The position numbers were made by a program, and so were the translations under genes. The notes beneath the pieces were generated by a model. It was not told the DNA's origin and searched no databases. It saw only the letters and a program-made list of their open reading frames with translations. Of a stretch of 5,056 nt of DNA, positions 1-5,056 are shown piece after piece. Each line of letters starts with the position of its first letter. Position 1 is the stretch's first letter. Origin of the DNA: Rhizorhabdus sp. (GTDB lineage: Bacteria > Pseudomonadota > Alphaproteobacteria > Sphingomonadales > Sphingomonadaceae); the NCBI GenBank assembly GCA_004297635.1, contig SCUQ01000221.1, positions 1 to 5,056 on the forward strand, read 5' to 3'.

Positions 1-220
1 CGTCTATAACGCCGATCCCAAGAAGGACCCCACCGCGGTCCGCTATGAGACGGTCACGTTCAACCGCGTCCTTGCCGATGATCTCAAGGTGATGGATGCC
101 AGCGCCGTCGCGCTGTGCCGCGACAATGATATTCCGATCGTGGTATTCAACATCCGCGAGCAGGGCAATCTGGCCCATGTGCTCGCCGGATCGGGAACCG
201 CCACCGTCGTCCAGAATTAG
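1..220 (+). CDS. pyrH: UMP kinase (uridylate kinase), C-terminal part only
   Basis: Cytoplasmic UMP kinase of the amino-acid-kinase fold phosphorylates UMP to UDP with ATP, feeding UTP and CTP synthesis; the bacterial enzyme is a hexamer controlled by nucleotides (family knowledge). The window holds the last 72 codons (first full codon at 2) and a TAG stop at 218-220; the rest lies upstream. Visible are [11 protein letters not shown], which matches the nucleotide-binding TADPxKDPTA stretch of E. coli PyrH, then [23 protein letters not shown], written here as LKVMD...IPIVVFN, typical of the last helix and strand, and a short tail ending in VVQN. The next gene, frr, begins 13 bases after the stop, the usual pyrH-frr order. 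The identification is secure although only about 30 percent of the protein is present; the N-terminal ATP site cannot be assessed. Confidence 0.96.
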   Translation, partial: VYNADPKKDPTAVRYETVTFNRVLADDLKVMDASAVALCRDNDIPIVVFNIREQGNLAHVLAGSGTATVVQN

Positions 221-225
221 GGGAG
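221..225 (+). promoter_or_regulatory. Shine-Dalgarno of frr, decides its start
   Basis: GGGAG lies eight bases before the ATG at 234, within the 13-base pyrH-frr gap. It favours this ATG over the upstream in-frame ATG at 96, which would lie deep inside pyrH and add 46 residues unlike any ribosome recycling factor. Confidence 0.8.
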
Positions 226-233
226 AAGCGAAC

Positions 234-791
234 ATGCCCGCCTATGACAAGGCCGATCTCGAACGCCGCATGCACGGCGCGGTGGAAGCGCTGAAGAGCG
301 ACCTGGTCGGTCTGCGCACCGGCCGCGCCTCGGTCAACCTGCTCGATCCAGTCACGGTCGAGGTTTACGGTGCGCATATGCCGCTCAACCAGGCGGCCAC
401 CGTCACCGCGCCCGAGCCGCGCATGCTGTCGGTGCAGGTGTGGGACAAGAGCAATGTCGGTCCCGTCGACAAGGCGATCCGCTCCGCCGGGCTCGGCCTC
501 AATCCGATCATGGACGGTCAGACTCTGCGCATCCCGATCCCCGATCTGACCGAGGAGCGCCGCAAGGAGCTCGCGAAGCTGGCTGGACAATATGCGGAAA
601 AGGCCCGCGTCGCCGCGCGCAACGTCCGCCGCGACGGCATGGACAATCTCAAGACCGACGAGAAGAAGGGCGTGATCAGCGAGGATGACCGCAAGCGCCG
701 CGAGACCGAGGTGCAGAAGCTGACCGATAGCACGATCGCCGACATCGATGCCGCGGCAGCTGCGAAGGAAAAGGAAATTCTCGGCAAGTGA
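234..791 (+). CDS. frr: Ribosome recycling factor
   Basis: Cytoplasmic factor that, with EF-G, splits the post-termination ribosome into subunits after stop-codon release; essential in most bacteria (family knowledge). The product has 185 residues, the same length as E. coli RRF. Residues 1-29 and about 107-185 form the charged helices of the three-helix bundle. Residues about 30-105 make the beta-rich domain II, with LRTGRAS (27-33) at the hinge and VQVWDKSNV (67-75) typical of the family. RNVRRD (129-134) contains the conserved Arg132 that contacts 23S rRNA. The ATG at 234 is chosen because GGGAG sits at the right distance and gives the family length. The gene follows pyrH by 13 bases, and its TGA overlaps the uppS GTG by four bases, which suggests coupling. 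Nothing is missing or unusual. Confidence 0.98.
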   Translation: MPAYDKADLERRMHGAVEALKSDLVGLRTGRASVNLLDPVTVEVYGAHMPLNQAATVTAPEPRMLSVQVWDKSNVGPVDKAIRSAGLGLNPIMDGQTLRIPIPDLTEERRKELAKLAGQYAEKARVAARNVRRDGMDNLKTDEKKGVISEDDRKRRETEVQKLTDSTIADIDAAAAAKEKEILGK

Positions 792-1534
792 GCGGCCTTC
801 CGGCCAGCTCCGTATCGAGCCCCGATAAGGCGGCAGGCAATGTCCCGCGCCATGTCGCGATCATCATGGACGGCAATGGCCGCTGGGCGAAGCGCCGCTT
901 CCTGCCTCGCATAGCGGGCCACCGCGCAGGCGCCGAAGCGGTGCGCAAGGTGGTGCGGGCCGCGCGTGACATGGGCGTGCAGGCGCTGACCCTCTACGCC
1001 TTTTCATCGGAAAACTGGCGCCGCTCGACCGAGGAGGTCTCCGACCTGATGGGGCTGCTCAAGCTTTATCTGCGCCGTGAGATCCGTGAGCTCAACGCCG
1101 AGAATGTCCGGCTCCGCACGATCGGCGATCTCAGCGGTCTGGGCAAGGATCTGGTCGAACTGGCACGCGAAGGTGTGGAGGCGACCAAGGGCAATACCGG
1201 CCTCAACTTCGTCCTGGCGCTCAACTATGGGTCGCAGGACGAAATGGTCCGCGCGGTTCGCGGCATCGCCGATGATGTGCAGGCCGGGACGCTGTCGCCT
1301 GCCGATATCGATGCGGCGTCGATCGAAGCGCGTCTCGATACCAGCGATCTTCCGCCGCTCGATCTGCTCATCCGCACGTCGGGTGAGCGCCGCCTCTCCA
1401 ATTTCCTGCTGTGGCAGGCCGCTTATGCCGAACTGCTGTTCGTCGATACGCTCTGGCCCGATTTCGATCGCAAGGCGCTCGCCGACGCGATCTCCGATTT
1501 CGGCAACCGGGAGCGCCGCTTCGGCGGACGATAA
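788..1534 (+). CDS. uppS: Isoprenyl transferase (undecaprenyl diphosphate synthase)
   Basis: Cis-prenyltransferase that adds isopentenyl diphosphate units to farnesyl diphosphate to make the C55 carrier for peptidoglycan and surface polysaccharide; a soluble dimer acting at the inner face of the membrane (family knowledge). The product has 248 residues against 253 in E. coli. [14 protein letters not shown] (22-35) carries the catalytic Asp28. FSSENWRR follows in the substrate-cleft region. [15 protein letters not shown] (196-210) supplies Arg196, Arg202 and Ser204, aligning with E. coli Arg194, Arg200 and Ser202. The start is GTG inside a GTGA overlap with the frr stop. AAGGAA at 771-776 is a possible ribosome site, 11 bases upstream and somewhat far, so re-initiation by ribosomes leaving frr is likely. 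Its IPP substrate comes from the MEP pathway that includes dxr, two genes on. Product chain length cannot be read from the sequence. Confidence 0.97.
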   Translation: MSGLPASSVSSPDKAAGNVPRHVAIIMDGNGRWAKRRFLPRIAGHRAGAEAVRKVVRAARDMGVQALTLYAFSSENWRRSTEEVSDLMGLLKLYLRREIRELNAENVRLRTIGDLSGLGKDLVELAREGVEATKGNTGLNFVLALNYGSQDEMVRAVRGIADDVQAGTLSPADIDAASIEARLDTSDLPPLDLLIRTSGERRLSNFLLWQAAYAELLFVDTLWPDFDRKALADAISDFGNRERRFGGR

Positions 1535-1541
1535 GCGCGGC

Positions 1542-2348
1542 ATGGCACAGGCCAAGGCCTCCGAGCTTCGGGTTCGTGTCGTCTCCGGCATCGTCATGAC
1601 GGCGATCGCCGTCGCTGCCATCTGGACGGGCGGCTTTGCTTTCTGGGCGCTGGTATCGCTGCTCGCCGTGGCAATGATGGTCGAATGGGCGCAGATGGCG
1701 CAGGCGCCGCGGTGGCAGGTCGCACTAGGCGGGTTGATCGTGGCGGCTCTGATGGCGTCGGCGCTGGGTTTCGTCGATCCCGCCCAGCTGGCGGCATTCG
1801 AGGACAGGCTGATCGCGCAGACCGTAGACCTGATCGGCCTCGCCGCGATCCTGCTCGCGGTCGTCAGCTTCCGGGCCCGGCTTGGCTTCGGGCTTCTCTA
1901 CGTCGCGTTTCCGGCGGTCGCGCTGATCTTCCTGCGTGAACAGCCCGGTTTTGGACTGTGGATCGCGCTCTGGACGATGATGATCGTCTGGGCGACCGAC
2001 ATTGGCGCCTATTTTGCCGGCCGCGCTATCGGTGGTCCCAAGCTCGCGCCAAAACTCAGCCCGAACAAGACCTGGGCTGGCCTGATCGGCGGCGCGGTGA
2101 CGGCCGCGATCGTCGGCGCGCTGATCGCCTGGCAGGGGCGGATGGGGCTGTTCTGCTGGGTAGCCGCCGCCCCGTTCGCCGTCGTCGCGCAAATGGGCGA
2201 TCTATTCGAAAGCTGGCTCAAGCGCCGTTCGGGCGTGAAAGACAGCGGTACATTGCTGCCTGGCCACGGTGGCGTGCTCGACAGGCTCGACGGGCTCGTT
2301 CCCGTCTCGGTGCTGGTCGCGGCGGCGGTTGCGGGAGGGCTGGTTTGA
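1542..2348 (+). CDS. cdsA: Phosphatidate cytidylyltransferase (CDP-diacylglycerol synthase)
   Basis: Inner-membrane enzyme that converts phosphatidate and CTP to CDP-diacylglycerol and pyrophosphate, the branch point for all bacterial phospholipids (family knowledge). The product has 268 residues, mostly hydrophobic, with roughly eight or nine membrane segments (about 12-28, 32-52, 60-77, 95-109, 115-131, 138-160, 178-197, 201-217, 252-268). The C-terminal family signature spans Ser224 to Asp250: S-x-L-K-R, then K-D-S-G, then PGHGGVLDRLD. WATDIGAYFAGR (150-161) and SPNKTWAG (173-180) are also characteristic. The ATG at 1542 lies 7 bases after the uppS stop. An in-frame extension reaches back to 1077 but overlaps uppS and looks nothing like CdsA. 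No good Shine-Dalgarno precedes this ATG (only GGCGGA at 1523-1528), so coupling to uppS is likely. Its TGA overlaps the dxr start. Confidence 0.96.
   Translation: MAQAKASELRVRVVSGIVMTAIAVAAIWTGGFAFWALVSLLAVAMMVEWAQMAQAPRWQVALGGLIVAALMASALGFVDPAQLAAFEDRLIAQTVDLIGLAAILLAVVSFRARLGFGLLYVAFPAVALIFLREQPGFGLWIALWTMMIVWATDIGAYFAGRAIGGPKLAPKLSPNKTWAGLIGGAVTAAIVGALIAWQGRMGLFCWVAAAPFAVVAQMGDLFESWLKRRSGVKDSGTLLPGHGGVLDRLDGLVPVSVLVAAAVAGGLV
2333..2339 (+). promoter_or_regulatory. Shine-Dalgarno of dxr, supports a TTG start
   Basis: GGGAGGG lies five bases before TTG 2345 and inside the last codons of cdsA. It is the strongest ribosome-binding sequence in the window and supports initiation at a non-ATG codon. 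There is no ATG or GTG in the dxr frame nearby. Confidence 0.75.
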
Positions 2349-3508
2349 TCCCGCGCTCGATCTCTATCCTCGGCGCTACGGGCTCGATCGGCACATCGAC
2401 CCTCGATCTCGTCGAGCGGGAGCCCGAGCGGTTCAGGGTCAACGCCCTGACGGCGCAGCGCGATGTCCAGGGCCTTGCCGATGCGGCACGCCGGACGCGC
2501 GCGCAGCTGGCGGTGATCGGCGATCCCGCCCTCTTCGCGCCGCTCAGGGACGCGCTGGCCGGCAGTGGCATCGATGTCGCGGCGGGGGAGGGTGCGCTCA
2601 TCGAGGCTGCGGCGCTCGGCGCCGACTGGACGATGGCGGCGATCGTCGGCATCGCGGGACTCAAGCCGACCATGGCCGCGCTCGAAGCCGGTGGCACCGT
2701 GGCACTCGCCAATAAGGAATCGCTGGTATCGGCGGGCGCGCTCATGACCGAAGCGGCGAAAAACCATGGTGCGACGCTGCTACCGGTCGATTCCGAACAT
2801 AATGCCGTCTTCCAATGCTTCGATCATGCCGCCCCCGGCTGCATCCGCAAGGTGACGCTGACCGCGAGCGGCGGGCCTTTCCGGGAGTGGAGCATCGATG
2901 CGATGCGTGCCGCCACCCCGGCCCAGGCCGTAAAACATCCCAACTGGTCGATGGGCGCCAAGATCTCGGTCGACTCCGCCACGCTGATGAACAAGGGCCT
3001 CGAACTGATCGAGGCCTTTCACCTCTTCCCGCTGCCGGCTGACGGCTTCGACGCGATCATCCATCCGCAATCGGTCGTCCATGCCCTGGTCGACTATATC
3101 GACGGCTCGGTCCTGGCGCAGCTCGGTACGCCCGATATGCGCACGCCGATCGCCCACAGCCTGGCGTGGCCGCAGCGCATGGCGACGCCGTGCCGCGCGC
3201 TCGATCTCGCGGCGATAGGCCGGCTCGACTTCCTGGCGCCCGACCCCGAGCGCTTCCCGGCCCTCGCCATTGCCCGAGAGGTGCTGAGGGCCGGCGGCGC
3301 GAAGCCCGCGATCCTCAACGCGGCCAATGAAGTAGCCGTCGCCGCCTTCCTCGACGGTCGGATCGGCTTCCTCGATATCGCGTTAATCGTACGCAAAGCC
3401 CTGGATCGCTATGATCCCCCGGCGCCGGCCTCGCTTGACGATGTGTTCGCGATCGATGCCGAGGCGCGCGACACCGCGCGCGTGGCGATGGAGATTATCA
3501 CGGCGTGA
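2345..3508 (+). CDS. dxr: 1-deoxy-D-xylulose 5-phosphate reductoisomerase
   Basis: Cytoplasmic NADPH- and divalent-metal-dependent enzyme that rearranges and reduces DXP to MEP, the committed step of the non-mevalonate isoprenoid pathway and the target of fosmidomycin (family knowledge). The product has 387 residues, normal for the family. The NADPH-binding GATGSIG is at 10-16 and LANKES at 121-126. VDSEHNA contains metal ligands Asp149 and Glu151, with the third, Glu220, in MNKGLE. SGGPF (175-179) opens the flexible substrate loop; His198 and Lys217 match E. coli His209 and Lys228. Translation must start at TTG 2345. It is preceded by GGGAGGG, puts the Rossmann motif at the usual distance from the N-terminus, and overlaps the cdsA stop as TTGA. 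A longer open frame back to 1958 runs through cdsA and is spurious; the next in-frame Met is residue 97, far past the NADPH motif. All key residues are present. Confidence 0.97.
   Translation: MIPRSISILGATGSIGTSTLDLVEREPERFRVNALTAQRDVQGLADAARRTRAQLAVIGDPALFAPLRDALAGSGIDVAAGEGALIEAAALGADWTMAAIVGIAGLKPTMAALEAGGTVALANKESLVSAGALMTEAAKNHGATLLPVDSEHNAVFQCFDHAAPGCIRKVTLTASGGPFREWSIDAMRAATPAQAVKHPNWSMGAKISVDSATLMNKGLELIEAFHLFPLPADGFDAIIHPQSVVHALVDYIDGSVLAQLGTPDMRTPIAHSLAWPQRMATPCRALDLAAIGRLDFLAPDPERFPALAIAREVLRAGGAKPAILNAANEVAVAAFLDGRIGFLDIALIVRKALDRYDPPAPASLDDVFAIDAEARDTARVAMEIITA
3490..3493 (+). promoter_or_regulatory. Probable Shine-Dalgarno of rseP
   Basis: GGAG within the 3' end of dxr lies 11 bases before GTG 3505. 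The spacing is slightly long, but the start is also coupled through the GTGA overlap with the dxr stop. Confidence 0.5.
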
Positions 3509-4638
3509 CAGATCATCCCGGTATCCTATTCACTGTTCTCGCTTTTCTGCTCGTCATCGGGCCGCTGATCTTCGTCCACGAACTGGGCCATTATCTGGCC
3601 GGTCGCTGGTGCGGGGTGAAGGCGGACGTATTCTCGATCGGCTTCGGGCGCGAGATCGCGGGCTATACCGATTCGCGCGGCACCCGCTGGAAGCTCGGCT
3701 GGATGCCGATGGGCGGCTATGTGAAATTCGCCGGCGACATGAACCCGGCCAGCCAGCCGACGCCGGAATGGCTTGCCTTGCCGCCGGAGGAGCGCGCCCG
3801 GACCTTTCAGGCAAAACCGGTCTGGCAGCGATTCCTGATCGTCTTTGCCGGACCGCTCACCAATTTCCTGGTCGCGATCGGCATCTTCATGGCGTTTTTC
3901 GCGGCTTATGGCGTGCCGCGCACCCCATCGGTGCTGTCCGCCGTGATGGATGGCTCGCCTGCCGCCAAGGCGGGGCTTCAGCCGGGGGATAGGGTCGTCG
4001 CCATCGCCGGCCGGCCGGTCGATACCTTCGACGAACTGGCCGACATGATCCGTTTCCGCCCGCAGGAACGACTTCAGCTCGATATCGAGCGGGGCTCGTC
4101 CCGGAAGAGCCTGTTCGTCGTCACGGCCGCCGACGTCGAGCGCGACCGCTTCGGCAACGAGTTCCGCAAGGGCACGATCGGCGTGATGTCGGGGCCGCAG
4201 GTGATCGAGCCTGTTTCCCTGCTTCAGCTTCCAGTCGAAGCGACGAGGCAGACGATCGGCATCGTCCGCATGATGGTCGATACGCTCGGCCAGATCATCA
4301 CGGGTCGCCGCTCGGTCAAGGAACTTGGGGGGCCGCTGAAGATCGCCCAGGTCTCCGGCCAGCAGGCTTCGCTGGGCCTGCTCAACTTCGTCATGCTCAT
4401 GGCGCTCATTTCGATTAATCTGGGATTCATCAACCTGTTGCCAATCCCCATGCTCGACGGAGGCCATCTGGTCTTCTACCTGTTCGAGGGGATTGCGCGC
4501 CGGCCTGTGCCGGAGCGGGCGATGGAATGGGCGTTTCGATCGGGTCTGGCGGTGCTTCTGTCGTTCATGATCTTCGTGACGCTCAACGATATTCTCTCGC
4601 TGGGTGCCCTCAAGGGGCTTGCCGGGTTGATCGGCTGA
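3505..4638 (+). CDS. rseP: Site-2 intramembrane zinc metalloprotease RseP (M50B family)
   Basis: Inner-membrane metalloprotease that cuts transmembrane substrates after a first periplasmic cleavage. In E. coli it releases sigma-E by cutting RseA and clears signal-peptide remnants; the alphaproteobacterial MmpA is a homologue (family knowledge). The product has 377 residues. Membrane segment 1 (about 6-24) runs into HELGH, with zinc ligands His25 and His29 and catalytic Glu26. MPMGGYVK is at 67-74. Segment 2 (about 108-134) contains FAGPLTN (114-120). One PDZ domain is visible at about 139-207, with SPAAKAGLQPGDRV. ELGGPLKIA (273-281) precedes segment 3 (about 291-312). NLLPIPMLDGG (310-320) provides the third zinc ligand, Asp318. 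Segment 4 is at about 343-361. E. coli RseP has about 450 residues and two PDZ domains, so this is a shorter form. The start is GTG within GTGA, overlapping dxr. The substrate here is unknown. Confidence 0.96.
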   Translation: MTDHPGILFTVLAFLLVIGPLIFVHELGHYLAGRWCGVKADVFSIGFGREIAGYTDSRGTRWKLGWMPMGGYVKFAGDMNPASQPTPEWLALPPEERARTFQAKPVWQRFLIVFAGPLTNFLVAIGIFMAFFAAYGVPRTPSVLSAVMDGSPAAKAGLQPGDRVVAIAGRPVDTFDELADMIRFRPQERLQLDIERGSSRKSLFVVTAADVERDRFGNEFRKGTIGVMSGPQVIEPVSLLQLPVEATRQTIGIVRMMVDTLGQIITGRRSVKELGGPLKIAQVSGQQASLGLLNFVMLMALISINLGFINLLPIPMLDGGHLVFYLFEGIARRPVPERAMEWAFRSGLAVLLSFMIFVTLNDILSLGALKGLAGLIG

Positions 4639-4660
4639 GCTTGTTGGGGCAGAGCCTGCG

Positions 4661-4685
4661 CACGCTCCCCTGAACGGGGCGCATG
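4661..4685 (+). other. Imperfect hairpin in the rseP-bamA gap
   Basis: CCCC at 4667-4670 pairs with GGGG at 4676-4679 around the loop TGAAC. After one mismatch (4666/4680), GC at 4664-4665 pairs with GC at 4681-4682. After another mismatch, CA at 4661-4662 pairs with TG at 4684-4685. No T-run follows, so it is not a canonical Rho-independent terminator. It could be a leader structure or an RNA-stability element, or chance in G+C-rich DNA. The rest of the 70-base gap (4639-4708) shows no convincing -35/-10 pair. Confidence 0.35.
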
Positions 4686-4712
4686 GATTCTATGAAGGCG
4701 GGGAACGCGTGA
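4683..4712 (+). other. Nine-codon open frame just before bamA, possible leader peptide
   Basis: ATG at 4683 opens a frame reading MDSMKAGNA whose TGA (4710-4712) overlaps the bamA GTG (4709-4711) as GTGA, the same junction type seen at frr/uppS and dxr/rseP. A second ATG in the frame lies at 4692. GGGG at 4676-4679 is only three bases before the first ATG and is in the hairpin arm. No family can be assigned to so short a peptide. It may be a coupling leader or coincidence. Confidence 0.2.
4694..4704 (+). promoter_or_regulatory. Probable ribosome-binding region of bamA
   Basis: The stretch holds GAAGG (4694-4698, ten bases before the GTG) and GGGGA (4700-4704, four bases before). Either could pair with the 16S rRNA tail, neither at the ideal distance. 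It supports GTG 4709 as the bamA start. Confidence 0.5.
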
Positions 4713-5056
4713 CGGCGACGACGGCGAACAATCATCGGGCGCGGATCATTCCGGCGCTTCTCGTCGGCACGATGCTCGGGGGGCTGGCCCAGCCCCTTAT
4801 GGCACAGCAGGTCGCCGCTCCGGCCGCGCCGGCAGCGGCAGCGGCGGAAACGCCCAATGTCGTGGCCGAGGTGCCCGGTGTGATCAAATCGGTCAACGTG
4901 GCCGGCAGTGAGCGACTGGAAGCGGATACGGTACGCTCCTACGTCAAGCTGACGCCCGGTGAACCCTACACCCGCGAAGCGCTCGATCAGGCGCTCAAGG
5001 ATCTCTACGAGACCGAATTGTTCGCCGACGTGCAGGTTCGCGACGACGGGCAGGGC
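4709..5056 (+). CDS. bamA: Outer-membrane protein assembly factor BamA, N-terminal part
   Basis: Core of the BAM complex, an Omp85-family outer-membrane barrel with periplasmic POTRA domains that folds and inserts other outer-membrane proteins; essential (family knowledge). Only 116 codons are present and the frame is open at the window end. Residues 1-12 form a basic n-region (HRAR at 9-12). Residues 13-31 are hydrophobic, with probable signal-peptidase I cleavage after LMA (Ala32), before QQ. Residues 35-49 are rich in Ala and Pro, probably a flexible linker. From about residue 58 the first POTRA domain begins (IKSVNVAGSERLEADTV), followed by LTPGEPYTREAL and LYETELFADVQV, closely matching BamA POTRA1. 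The GTG at 4709 gives a complete signal peptide; the next in-frame Met (residue 22) would remove its basic region. Position after rseP is the usual one. Another Omp85 protein is unlikely; the barrel and POTRA2-5 are not visible here. Confidence 0.94.
   Translation, partial: MTATTANNHRARIIPALLVGTMLGGLAQPLMAQQVAAPAAPAAAAAETPNVVAEVPGVIKSVNVAGSERLEADTVRSYVKLTPGEPYTREALDQALKDLYETELFADVQVRDDGQG

Noticed and set aside
96..233. Upstream in-frame extension of frr from ATG 96
   Set aside because: It lies inside pyrH and adds 46 non-homologous residues; GGGAG before ATG 234 gives the standard 185-residue protein.
1077..1541. Upstream in-frame extension of cdsA
   Set aside because: It overlaps uppS in another frame, is Arg/Ser-rich and unlike CdsA; the ATG at 1542 gives the family length.
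1004..1621. Open frame of 205 codons on the - strand opposite uppS
   Set aside because: It is antisense to a gene with complete catalytic motifs, with no motif or ribosome site of its own.
1958..2344. Upstream in-frame extension of dxr
   Set aside because: It runs through cdsA in another frame and would place about 130 non-homologous residues before the Rossmann motif; TTG 2345 with its Shine-Dalgarno is better.
2009..2767. Open frame of 252 codons on the - strand across cdsA and dxr
   Set aside because: It spans two well-supported genes in antisense and has no family motif; a composition artefact.
3526..4467. Long open frame of 313 codons on the - strand opposite rseP
   Set aside because: It mirrors rseP codons in G+C-rich DNA, has no recognisable domain and is rich in charged Arg/Asp/His runs typical of antisense frames; rseP has all its motifs.
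4661..4685. Rho-independent terminator after rseP
   Set aside because: The stem is interrupted by mismatches and no T-run follows.
4702..4726. GGAAC at 4702-4706 as the -35 element of a stress-sigma promoter
   Set aside because: No matching CGTT-like -10 element lies at the expected spacing, and the site would fall across the bamA start.

Overview
The window is a stretch of bacterial chromosome with high G+C (about two thirds by eye), coding almost end to end on the + strand. It holds seven genes in the order pyrH (3' end only) - frr - uppS - cdsA - dxr - rseP - bamA (5' end only). This is the conserved proteobacterial cluster for translation recycling, isoprenoid and lipid precursors and envelope assembly. 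High G+C, the compact overlaps, a short RseP with one visible PDZ domain and the general look of the proteins suggest an alphaproteobacterium, most likely a sphingomonad. That placement is inference from recalled protein character, not from a database search.

Layout: pyrH ends at 220. After 13 bases and a clear Shine-Dalgarno, frr occupies 234-791. uppS (788-1534) overlaps frr by GTGA. cdsA (1542-2348) follows after 7 bases. dxr (2345-3508) overlaps cdsA by TTGA and uses a TTG start. rseP (3505-4638) overlaps dxr by GTGA. The only sizeable gap (4639-4708, 70 bases) holds an imperfect hairpin and a nine-codon open frame just before bamA, which starts with GTG at 4709 and runs off the end. I see no tRNA, rRNA, mobile element, CRISPR array or canonical Rho-independent terminator. 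No gap exceeds 300 bases.

How the genes fit together: PyrH makes UDP, the precursor of UTP and so of the CTP that CdsA uses to activate phosphatidate. Dxr commits carbon to the MEP pathway, whose isopentenyl diphosphate is polymerised by UppS into the undecaprenyl carrier for peptidoglycan and O-antigen. RseP is the inner-membrane site-2 protease of envelope signalling, and BamA inserts outer-membrane proteins. The tight spacing suggests one transcript with translational coupling. bamA is the only gene here with room for its own upstream regulatory region.

All genes are intact, with the expected catalytic residues and near-typical lengths. I found no strong sign of an undescribed system. The points worth a second look are the TTG start of dxr, and the hairpin plus mini-frame in front of bamA.
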